The notes under the pieces were generated by a model that was not told the origin of the DNA, ran no database searches, and saw nothing but the letters and a program-made list of their open reading frames with translations. A stretch of 7,258 bases of DNA from an uncultured Acinetobacter sp. (GTDB lineage: Bacteria; Cyanobacteriota; Vampirovibrionia; Gastranaerophilales; Gastranaerophilaceae): the NCBI GenBank assembly GCA_946623365.1, contig CAMORE010000100.1, positions 1 through 7,258 on the forward strand. The letters are read 5' to 3'. The translations under genes were made by a program, and so were the position numbers. Shown one piece after another: positions 1 to 4,459 of the stretch; the stretch's first letter is position 1; every line of letters begins with the position of its first letter.

Positions 1-16
1 ATTAATCTTTCTCCTT
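1..16 (-). promoter_or_regulatory. Ribosome binding site of a gene starting just left of the window
   Basis: On the minus strand a perfect AAGGAG (positions 11-16) is followed by AAAGATTAAT and then the window edge. That distance would fit a start codon at or just beyond the edge, so a minus-strand gene probably begins immediately to the left. No coding sequence is visible inside the window, so its product is unknown. Confidence 0.4.
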
Positions 17-22
17 ATTTTT

Positions 23-54
23 GTTGGATTAGTAAACCCAACCTACATTCTAAT
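23..54. repeat. Palindromic repeat unit 1 (GTTGGATT/AACCCAAC stem)
   Basis: An 8-base stem (23-30 with 35-42, one A/C mismatch) is followed by the tail CCTACATTCTAAT. The same tail (CCTACATTCTAAT) follows unit 2, and a close variant follows the 109-167 palindrome. This marks the units as one repeat family rather than unrelated hairpins. Confidence 0.6.
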
Positions 55-60
55 TTTGAT

Positions 61-90
61 GGTGCAAATAATTGCACCCTACATTCTAAT
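61..90. repeat. Palindromic repeat unit 2 (GGTGCAA/TTGCACC stem)
   Basis: A perfect 7-base stem (61-67 with 72-78) closes on the loop ATAA and is followed by CCTACATTCTAAT, the tail of unit 1. The stem letters differ completely from units 1 and 3, yet pairing is complete. That points to selection for, or propagation through, the hairpin shape. Confidence 0.6.
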
Positions 91-108
91 CCTTTTTTAT
101 CATTATCC

Positions 109-167
109 ATATAGGTCGGGTTTTAACCCGACTATAAATTTTTGTCGGGTTAAAACCCGACCTATAT
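109..167. repeat. Large palindrome made of two GTCGGGTT hairpins
   Basis: Two perfect 24-base arms (109-132 and 144-167) are inverted copies separated by 11 bases of A/T. Each arm contains its own perfect hairpin, GTCGGGTT with AACCCGAC, at 115-132 and 144-161. The right arm ends in CCTATATTCT, a variant of the CCTACATTCT tail of units 1 and 2. Similar GTAGGTTGGGTT-type hairpins are frequent between genes in cyanobacterial genomes (family knowledge). No transposase lies in the window, so any mobility would be in trans. Confidence 0.75.
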
Positions 168-189
168 TCTCGCAGTAGCAGAGACAGGT

Positions 190-207
190 GAAGGAATAAA
201 TTCCTTC
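190..207. repeat. Short perfect hairpin GAAGGAA/TTCCTTC
   Basis: A 7-base stem (190-196 with 201-207) closes on the loop TAAA. It lacks the CCTACATTCT tail of the repeats to its left and has no clear U-run on either side, so neither family membership nor a terminator role is established. The rest of 168-287 is A/T-rich and shows no gene. Confidence 0.4.
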
Positions 208-287
208 CATTAAATAACTATTTCCGCTAAATTTATTTTACCATAAATAAAAAAATAGGTAACTATATACAATGTCACAACAGATTA

Positions 288-316
288 AACATAGTTGTCA
301 TTGCTATTCATGTCAA
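288..316 (-). promoter_or_regulatory. Possible leftward promoter TTGACA-17-TATGTT
   Basis: On the minus strand a perfect -35 hexamer TTGACA (311-316) is 17 bases from TATGTT (288-293), a -10 with four of six consensus bases. It would transcribe leftward through the palindromic repeats toward the gene inferred beyond the left edge. The -35 lies inside the motif shared with the leuC upstream region. Confidence 0.35.
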
Positions 317-334
317 ACAATTAGTTACATATGC
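299..334. repeat. Intergenic motif, copy A (partner at 4460-4497)
   Basis: From CATTG through CATGTCAAA to TTACATA, 28 of the first 33 bases match copy B upstream of leuC. About 40-50 bases further on, both copies also share CCCTTGT followed by G/A-rich sequence (377-383 here, 4549-4555 there). The differences are mostly transitions and would change amino acids in the one shared open frame, so the conservation is at DNA or RNA level. Confidence 0.5.
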
Positions 335-440
335 TTAAAATAACATATTTTAATATAAACTCTTTTATTCACCTATCCCTTGTGGAGAGGATGAAAACTA
401 TTAATGAGTGTCAGCAAGTTTAGAAATTCTTAGTGAAGGT

Positions 441-457
441 AAGACTTATGTCTTTTT
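441..457 (+). terminator. Weak intrinsic terminator facing right
   Basis: AAGAC (441-445), loop TTAT, then GTCTT (450-454) runs into a U-rich tract on the plus strand. The stem has only five pairs. No protein gene on the plus strand precedes it, so it would end a short non-coding or leader-peptide transcript starting near copy A of the shared motif. Confidence 0.35.
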
Positions 458-487
458 ATTAACAAATTTTTTGTACGCACTATTTTA

Positions 488-1441
488 TTATTTGTTAACT
501 TCATTTTTTGTTATGACAACAACATTATTTATTTTTTGCCTAATTATTTGTTGATTTATCTCATTTGCAATATTTTGGTCATTTGCAACTATTTCTATAT
601 TATTTTCTTTCATATTAATATCTGCTTCATAAAAACTATATTCAGATAATATTTTCACAATTTTTTTTAAATCTTTTTCACTTGTTTTATTTTTTTCTAA
701 TATTTTTTTAAATGCAGGATCTGTATATAATTTATCGGAAGCATTACTTGTTCTGTCATCGTTTTCGACACCTGTGCTTGATGAAGATGCTTTAGTTCCA
801 ATAACATCCATTTGCTGTTCAATTTCATCACCTGCGCTATTTTTTGCAGAATCGTACATAATTTTGGAAACAGGACTGATATCAGTAGAAACCCCGGGAA
901 TTATGTATAAAAGAGGGGAAATCGGTCCTAATGCTTTTGATAAAATTTCAAGAGGACTTTTTTTAATATTTAATCCGATACTGCGCATTAATCTCTCTAC
1001 TTCTGATTTTTTTAACTTTTTATCTCCGCCGTTTTGTTTAATTTTTTCATTCAATGCATCAGTAATTTTTGCAAGTTCTTTCGGTTGAATTGTATAATCT
1101 CCTTCTGCTAAAGGAAAAACATCAAACAAATCCTGTGGGGTTAAGCCGGCAGAACTCATTATTTCATCAGCCTTTGAATCACCTAAACTTTCCCAGCCGT
1201 ATAGGGAATTTTGCAAATTATTAGATTCAGTTCGGTTTCTTCCTACAAGTGCATTAATTAATGCATCGTTTTGTATACACTTCAACGCTCTGGATGCATC
1301 TTGTTTACTTATTTTACCATCAGTAAGCAATTCGCCTATTCTAATTTTTACTGCTTCTTTGATAACCTGCGGATTATCAGAAGCAAACTGCCCCCAAATT
1401 GCACCTGCTGCTTCATTAGATAATTTGTTAACGTCAACCAT
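488..1441 (-). CDS. Orphan 317-residue protein controlled from the XRE divergent promoter
   Basis: I do not recognise a family. The start is firm: AAGGAG (1449-1454) lies 7 bases before the ATG. There is no signal peptide. The first 160 residues are mainly amphipathic helix with short loops resembling degenerate EF-hands: TDGKISKQDA (40-49), AEGDYTIQPKEL (112-123) and GGDKKLKKSEVE (138-149). All lack the full set of calcium-binding acidic residues. A more hydrophobic proline/glycine segment (about 163-195) is too interrupted to be a clear membrane helix. A low-complexity Ser/Asn/Asp linker (about 218-236) leads to a lysine-rich C-terminal domain ending in alternating I/V/N residues. The gene diverges from a small XRE regulator over a shared symmetric promoter, so it is probably the regulated partner. 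A 9-base inverted repeat (459-467/490-498) spans its stop codon. Cytoplasmic location and function are open. Confidence 0.85.
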   Translation of the reverse strand: MVDVNKLSNEAAGAIWGQFASDNPQVIKEAVKIRIGELLTDGKISKQDASRALKCIQNDALINALVGRNRTESNNLQNSLYGWESLGDSKADEIMSSAGLTPQDLFDVFPLAEGDYTIQPKELAKITDALNEKIKQNGGDKKLKKSEVERLMRSIGLNIKKSPLEILSKALGPISPLLYIIPGVSTDISPVSKIMYDSAKNSAGDEIEQQMDVIGTKASSSSTGVENDDRTSNASDKLYTDPAFKKILEKNKTSEKDLKKIVKILSEYSFYEADINMKENNIEIVANDQNIANEINQQIIRQKINNVVVITKNEVNK

Positions 1442-1496
1442 ATAAATTCTCCTTTACGATTAAATTGGGATAATAAAATTTGCACTATAGAATAGT

Positions 1497-1526
1497 TGAA
1501 AAAATATAAACTATATATCTTATTAT
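1497..1526 (+). promoter_or_regulatory. Promoter of the XRE regulator, TTGAAA-18-TATTAT
   Basis: TTGAAA (1497-1502) is 18 bases from TATTAT (1521-1526). Transcription would start near 1533, leaving about 65 untranslated bases that include the second operator pair. The -10 box overlaps that of the opposite promoter, so the two cannot be occupied at once. Confidence 0.5.
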
Positions 1527-1550
1527 ATCATGTTTTAAAGCACTTTTCAA
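1522..1550 (-). promoter_or_regulatory. Promoter of the 317-residue orphan, TTGAAA-17-TATAAT
   Basis: On the minus strand TTGAAA (1545-1550) is 17 bases from a perfect TATAAT (1522-1527). This is the best promoter match in the window. Its -35 sits inside an operator half-site. Confidence 0.7.
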
Positions 1551-1597
1551 CTATCGGGTAGTTTAAAATTTTTATAGAAATATTTTAAACTGACTCT

Positions 1598-1828
1598 ATG
1601 GGGAAACGCTCTTTTGGTTACGATAAAGTTTTATGCAGAAAATTTGGAGAAAAAGTTAAAGAACTTCGAATAAATAAAGACTTCTCCCAAGAAGAACTGG
1701 CCTTTCGAGCAAATATCTCTCCAAGTTATATGAGTGCAATAGAACGAGGTATAACAGATACAACAATATCAACCGCTAAACGATTAGCAAAAGCATTGGA
1801 AGCTGACATAAAAAATTTATTCCCCTAA
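1598..1828 (+). CDS. XRE/Cro-C1 family helix-turn-helix regulator, 76 residues
   Basis: This is a single-domain HTH_3 (Cro/C1) DNA-binding protein. The five-helix fold covers residues about 15-74. Helix 2 is QEELAFRA (31-38), and the recognition helix around SYMSAIERG (43-51) carries the family-typical S-x-I-E-R-G signature; the tail ALEADIKNLF matches the usual end of the domain. At 76 residues there is no room for a sensor or protease-type domain, so it resembles small Cro-like or restriction-modification C-protein-type autoregulators. No Shine-Dalgarno sequence precedes the ATG, although neighbouring genes have good ones, so translation may be weak or use an unusual start. The TAGTTKAAAA array immediately upstream suggests autoregulation and control of the divergent gene. 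Its TAA overlaps the stop of the convergent secreted-protein gene by four bases. Confidence 0.93.
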   Translation: MGKRSFGYDKVLCRKFGEKVKELRINKDFSQEELAFRANISPSYMSAIERGITDTTISTAKRLAKALEADIKNLFP

Positions 1829-2319
1829 TTTTTATACTCTATTGTTCTTCCTTTACCTTTCCATACGAGCTTACATGCGCCGTAGTACTCATATGAATAT
1901 AAAAGATATTCGACTTTTGTTCCTGTTGTTTGATACATGTAACCCATTCTATACGAGCTTATTTGTCCGGAATGTTCTCTTAGAGCGTTAGAAAGCTCTT
2001 TTAATTTTGCATCATTAAAATAACATATTTTATAATCTTTCCACTCATTTTCATTACGTTTTAACCATTGATTATATTGCGTTTTATATTTACAAGTACC
2101 GTTTTTCTCTCTGCCTTCTATAATATATTTATAAGTGCCTGTCCAATCAACATACCAGTGAGGCTTGCAATGTTCTAAATCATCTATAAAATACGGATCA
2201 AACTCATTCGGCATAAGATGTTTACCGTACTTTGTATAACTATTTCTTGTAACAGCAAATGCCGAAGCTATACTGAAAATCAATATTAATGCTATAAAAA
2301 ATATTTTTTTTCTTACCAT
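1825..2319 (-). CDS. Small secreted four-cysteine protein, family not recognised
   Basis: An upstream in-frame extension to 2382 would overlap the preceding gene heavily. I chose the ATG at 2319 (164 residues) because it exposes a classic signal peptide: MVRKK, a hydrophobic core FFIALILIFSIAS, and a type I cleavage site AFA before V23. There is no lipobox. The mature part (about 142 residues) is rich in Tyr, Trp and Lys. It has exactly four cysteines (C51, C76, C99, C149), suggesting two disulfides and an extracytoplasmic location. The start is 10 bases after the stop of the HD-domain gene with only a weak GGA upstream, so it is probably co-transcribed and translationally coupled. Function is unknown. 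Its stop codon overlaps the XRE stop on the other strand. Confidence 0.8.
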   Translation of the reverse strand: MVRKKIFFIALILIFSIASAFAVTRNSYTKYGKHLMPNEFDPYFIDDLEHCKPHWYVDWTGTYKYIIEGREKNGTCKYKTQYNQWLKRNENEWKDYKICYFNDAKLKELSNALREHSGQISSYRMGYMYQTTGTKVEYLLYSYEYYGACKLVWKGKGRTIEYKN

Positions 2320-2329
2320 TATTTTAATT

Positions 2330-3160
2330 TTATCCAAGCATAGAAACGTTTGTTTTACCAAATTTTGCAGATAAATCATCAATATGATGAATCAAATACA
2401 CATACGGTTCCAAATCTTTTTCATTCAAATCAACAATTGCACCCCAATCCGTTCTGGCGTGATGAGCTGCAATCATTTTTGCCACCCTTTTAAAACCTGC
2501 ATTCATACATATTGAAAAACCGTATTGAGAATGAGTAATCCACTCTTTTCTGAAATCTTCATCATAATCAATCAATCCTGATTCAGGGTCAACTTTGTAT
2601 TCATATATTTTACCGATATCATGCAGTAAGCAAGCCGCATACGTTTCATCATGATTAACCCTTTGAAAAAACATATTAAACATTGTATCAGCATATCTGA
2701 GGCATTCATGAGTATGTACCATTAATCCGCCAATGTAATTATGATGCATAAGTTTTGCAGCCGGTGATATCAATATTAATTCTTTATTTTCGGTGTAAAT
2801 ATCGCGGACAAAACTTTTTAATTTTTCATCTTTTATTTTTTCTATATATTCCGCAATAGCTTGGTATTCATTTTCACGTTCCGCTTCATCCAAGCCCGTT
2901 TTTGCTTCTTTAATGAGTTCAAGAACCTGAACAAGACAATTATTGTATTTTTCATTAAAGGAGCCCGAAACAATTCTTAATTGATTTCCTGTGCGAAATA
3001 ACTTGGAATCCATTCTGTTTAATGCTTCTTCCCATAGAATACAATTTAAAACTTCATCATTTTCTGTATCTTTTAATTGTAATTTTCCCATTTTTGTACC
3101 GGCTTTAGTATCTCCGACAGAAAATGTTATAACTTCATAAATAATATCAGTACTAAACAT
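2330..3160 (-). CDS. YhaM-like OB-fold/HD-domain phosphohydrolase (probable 3'-5' exoribonuclease family)
   Basis: This 276-residue cytoplasmic protein has an N-terminal OB-fold nucleic-acid-binding domain (about 8-85) and a C-terminal HD metal-dependent phosphohydrolase domain. Visible metal-site residues are H149 in GGLMVHTHE, H180-D181 in LLHDIGKIYEY, H210 in THSQYG, H233/H234 in IAAHHARTDWG, and D261/D262 in IHHIDDLSAK. Domain order and spacing match Bacillus YhaM, a 3'-5' exonuclease acting mainly on RNA. That protein is about 314 residues; this one stops soon after the last HD motif, so the usual C-terminal 30 or so residues are missing. The start has AAGGAG (3166-3171) five bases upstream and an extended -10 promoter before that. 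RNA turnover is the family expectation; the substrate has not been shown. Confidence 0.88.
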   Translation of the reverse strand: MFSTDIIYEVITFSVGDTKAGTKMGKLQLKDTENDEVLNCILWEEALNRMDSKLFRTGNQLRIVSGSFNEKYNNCLVQVLELIKEAKTGLDEAERENEYQAIAEYIEKIKDEKLKSFVRDIYTENKELILISPAAKLMHHNYIGGLMVHTHECLRYADTMFNMFFQRVNHDETYAACLLHDIGKIYEYKVDPESGLIDYDEDFRKEWITHSQYGFSICMNAGFKRVAKMIAAHHARTDWGAIVDLNEKDLEPYVYLIHHIDDLSAKFGKTNVSMLG

Positions 3161-3182
3161 ACAAACTCCTTATTCCTATTAG

Positions 3183-3191
3183 ATTATAACA
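3183..3191 (-). promoter_or_regulatory. Extended -10 promoter of the HD-domain gene
   Basis: The minus strand reads TGTTATAAT, a perfect extended -10 (TGnTATAAT), with no good -35 at the right distance. Transcription would begin near 3176, about 16 bases before the start codon. It lies immediately after the U-run of the 3195-3228 terminator, so the HD gene is insulated from the element upstream. Confidence 0.55.
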
Positions 3192-3194
3192 TAA

Positions 3195-3228
3195 AAAAGA
3201 ATTGAACTTTTTAAAATTCAATTCTTTT
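3195..3228 (-). terminator. Strong intrinsic terminator
   Basis: A perfect 12-base stem, AAAAGAATTGAA (3195-3206) with TTCAATTCTTTT (3217-3228), is followed on the minus strand by a run of six U. A plus-strand U-run also exists, but no plus-strand gene leads into it. It therefore most likely ends the transcript of the 3245-3428 element. Confidence 0.75.
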
Positions 3229-3244
3229 ATTCTCTCTCCTAATA

Positions 3245-3373
3245 CTATTGTTATTCTACTCTTCTCTTAACAATAGCTTTTCCCTTAATACTCCCTGCTA
3301 CTTTTAGTACTTCTTCCATAAAGTGCTAAAAAGTCTTCTGACTTAGTCTTTAGCATAGTTTCGTAATGAAACT
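3245..3373 (-). ncRNA. Candidate structured RNA: series of perfect hairpins before a terminator
   Basis: On the minus strand, three hairpins precede the terminator. One is AGTTTC/GAAACT (3357-3362/3368-3373). The second is nested: TGCTAAA/TTTAGCA (3324-3330/3349-3355) enclosing AAGTC/GACTT (3331-3335/3340-3344) with a four-base bulge. The third is CTATTGTTA/TAACAATAG (3245-3253/3268-3276) with a 14-base loop. No motif of RNase P RNA, SRP RNA, tmRNA or a riboswitch class was recognised. The same stretch also carries small reading frames with a ribosome site, so a translated transcript is an equal alternative. Confidence 0.35.
3251..3319 (-). CDS. Small overlapping reading frame, 22 residues; possible second half of a frameshifted gene
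   Basis: The frame opens with ATG at 3319, overlaps the end of the 3285-3416 frame by 35 bases in a different frame, and encodes a basic peptide beginning MEEVLKVAGSIKGK. Its composition looks more protein-like than the end of the first frame. A single-base indel near 3320 would fuse the two into a protein of about 56 residues. It has no clear ribosome site of its own. It also overlaps the hairpin at 3245-3276, so it may simply be chance within an RNA gene. Confidence 0.25.
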   Translation of the reverse strand: MEEVLKVAGSIKGKAIVKRRVE

Positions 3374-3416
3374 CCTGATGAAGATTTACATTTTCGGATA
3401 GTTGTTTTTTATTCAC
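3285..3416 (-). CDS. Candidate small protein, 43 residues, GTG start
   Basis: AAGGA (3424-3428) lies seven bases before a GTG at 3416, as good a ribosome site as those of the neighbouring genes. The frame begins MNKKQLSENVNLHQEF, continues ETMLKTKSEDFLALYG, then turns into a Ser/Arg/Lys-rich tail that looks out of frame. It is hydrophilic and probably helical, with no membrane or signal segment. It resembles the size class of small regulators and antitoxins, but no family is recognised. The terminator at 3195-3228 would end its transcript. The overlap with strong hairpins makes an RNA gene equally possible. Confidence 0.4.
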   Translation of the reverse strand: MNKKQLSENVNLHQEFHYETMLKTKSEDFLALYGRSTKSSREY

Positions 3417-3493
3417 TGACAATTCCTTAAATAATAAACACAAAATTATTGTTGCTCTAACAAAATATTATGTAAATATATTTGTCGAAAAAT

Positions 3494-3511
3494 GTTACAA
3501 ATAGTTACTGT
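3494..3511 (+). promoter_or_regulatory. HLR1-like direct repeat (GTTAC boxes)
   Basis: GTTAC occurs at 3494-3498, 3504-3508 and 3510-3514. The first two, ten bases apart, fit the cyanobacterial HLR1 layout of two TTACA-type boxes bound by the OmpR-family regulator RpaB; the second box reads TTACT rather than TTACA. It sits about 80 bases upstream of the plus-strand orphan gene, overlapping its possible -35. The regulator identity is inference. Confidence 0.3.
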
Positions 3512-3539
3512 TACTATATGTAGAAATGAAATATATTAT
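3511..3539 (+). promoter_or_regulatory. Possible promoter of the 152-residue orphan gene
   Basis: TTACTA (3511-3516) is 17 bases from TATTAT (3534-3539). A competing -10, TATACT at 3572-3577, would start transcription only a few bases before the ATG at 3589 and give an almost leaderless message, which would fit the missing ribosome site. Confidence 0.35.
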
Positions 3540-3588
3540 CAACTTTCTGAAGGATAAAAAACTCTTGAAAATATACTAGAATGTTTGT

Positions 3589-4047
3589 ATGGATTTAGTA
3601 TCAAATGTTGTAGGCGGAATATCGGCATCACAGTTTGGCGGCAATACAAAAGGTATTACCGCGGGTTTTGACGCGGATGGTTCTGTCTTTGAAGAATTAC
3701 TGAATAAACAAATTAACCAACAAAATAATATAGGTGATTATGTGAACAGTTCAGGATTAAATATCTTAGATCTTACTAACTCCTCATTGATTGACAGTTC
3801 TATTGTTAATCCTGTCAAAGGAGTTGAAAAAAACAATTTATTTGACAATATAAAAGATATCTCTACATCTGAAGTTTTAACAATGTTTAACTCCTTATTT
3901 GAGTCAAAACCGTCACTAACGGATTCTTCAAATTCAGGGTTATTTCAATTTGAACGAAAACTTGCAGCAAACCAATACGGCAAGTATGCAAAAAATGTCA
4001 TTACCGATTTAAACGAATTTGTATCTGATGCGGTTCTGTCTAAATAA
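3589..4047 (+). CDS. Ser/Asn-rich orphan protein, 152 residues
   Basis: No family is recognised. An in-frame stop at 3577-3579 makes ATG 3589 the first possible start. No Shine-Dalgarno sequence is near; a GAAGGA at 3549-3554 is too far away and would serve no open frame. The N-terminus MDLVSNVVGGISAS is mildly hydrophobic but is not a signal peptide (no basic start, no long core). Residues 20-60 are rich in Gly, Asn and Gln, including AGFDADGS and NKQINQQNN. The middle is Ser/Asn/Asp-rich and probably flexible, and the last 35 residues (FERKLAANQYGKYAKNVI onward) are predicted helix. This layout resembles structural or secreted adaptor proteins, but nothing more can be said. Its end overlaps the end of the convergent DUF4870-like gene by eight bases. 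Confidence 0.7.
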   Translation: MDLVSNVVGGISASQFGGNTKGITAGFDADGSVFEELLNKQINQQNNIGDYVNSSGLNILDLTNSSLIDSSIVNPVKGVEKNNLFDNIKDISTSEVLTMFNSLFESKPSLTDSSNSGLFQFERKLAANQYGKYAKNVITDLNEFVSDAVLSK

Positions 4048-4387
4048 ATTCATAAAAAACAGGAACTTTTAGTGTATCTTTTTTTGCTAATGCACATAAA
4101 TTAATTACTACTATAATTACATTGAGTATCATTAGTATAGGTCCGATAAAGCACGCCGCAAGCCAACCGATAATAGGAACCATAAAGAAAAGAGTTATTA
4201 AAAACATTAAAAGCTCAAAATTAAAAAACGCTTTTGCTATTTCATATGTACTTTCACTTATATACTGTTTTGGGATAAATACGACTATTAATGCCGGTAT
4301 GAATATAAAAAATAAAGATGTAATAACCATGGCTAAAGTTATAAGCTTGTCCTTATCATCTTTAAATGCGGGGACTATCGTTTTCAT
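4040..4387 (-). CDS. DUF4870-like small membrane protein, 115 residues
   Basis: This is an inner-membrane protein with three predicted transmembrane segments: about 15-38, 56-76 and 78-101. The segment order, the loop before the second helix (ISESTYEIAKAFFNFELL, reminiscent of the DUF4870 'EHAKEALNFQ' motif) and the short polar C-terminal tail after a final hydrophobic stretch match the DUF4870/Tic20-like family. These proteins are widespread and their biochemical role is unknown. The usual 'EH' pair before the conserved NF is not preserved (YEIAKAFFNF). AGGAG (4395-4399) lies seven bases before the ATG, so the start is secure. It diverges from leuC across about 290 bases and runs tail to tail into the orphan gene. 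Confidence 0.8.
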   Translation of the reverse strand: MKTIVPAFKDDKDKLITLAMVITSLFFIFIPALIVVFIPKQYISESTYEIAKAFFNFELLMFLITLFFMVPIIGWLAACFIGPILMILNVIIVVINLCALAKKDTLKVPVFYEFI

Positions 4388-4419
4388 ACTAATTCTCCTG
4401 TAATCCTATTCTCATTAAC

Positions 4420-4448
4420 AGAATATATGATTTTTTACTAATAGTCAA
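4420..4448 (-). promoter_or_regulatory. Promoter of the DUF4870-like gene
   Basis: On the minus strand TTGACT (4443-4448) is 17 bases from TATTCT (4420-4425). TATATT at 4422-4427 is a better -10, but the spacing is then only 15. A second TTGACA (4473-4478), inside the shared intergenic motif, lies further upstream without a good -10. Confidence 0.45.
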
Positions 4449-4459
4449 TGAATCTAAAT

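Larger units (their letters stand above)
1492..1592. promoter_or_regulatory. Operator array: four TAGTTKAAAA half-sites in alternating orientation
   Basis: Half-sites are TAGTTGAAAA at 1493-1502 (plus), its exact inverse at 1544-1553, TAGTTTAAAA at 1559-1568 (plus), and the inverse of CAGTTTAAAA at 1583-1592. They form two perfect inverted repeats: an 11-base one (1492-1502/1544-1554) and a 10-base one (1560-1569/1582-1591). A weaker fifth copy reads TAGTTTATA on the minus strand at 1505-1513. The first two contain the -35 boxes of both divergent promoters, and the last two lie just before the XRE start codon. Binding by the adjacent XRE protein, blocking both promoters, is inferred. Confidence 0.6.

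Noticed and set aside
103..213. Minus-strand frame running through the GTCGGGTT palindromes
   Set aside because: Its sequence is dictated by the palindromic repeat and it has no ribosome site; repeat-derived frames of this kind are usually spurious.
459..498. TTAACAAAT/ATTTGTTAA inverted repeat at the end of the 317-residue gene as a terminator
   Set aside because: The stem is A/T-only with a 22-base loop, and no U-run follows on the minus strand; it is recorded as an inverted repeat but not called a terminator.
774..1088. 104-residue plus-strand frame inside the 317-residue gene
   Set aside because: It is a shadow of the minus-strand gene, which has a perfect ribosome site and promoter. 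The frame lacks both and has the composition of reversed coding sequence.
2320..2382. Upstream extension of the secreted protein to an ATG at 2382
   Set aside because: It would bury the signal peptide behind 21 residues and overlap the HD-domain gene by more than 50 bases.
4122..4403. 93-residue plus-strand frame opposite the DUF4870-like gene
   Set aside because: The minus frame has a ribosome site, three clean membrane helices and family-like motifs; the plus frame is its shadow.
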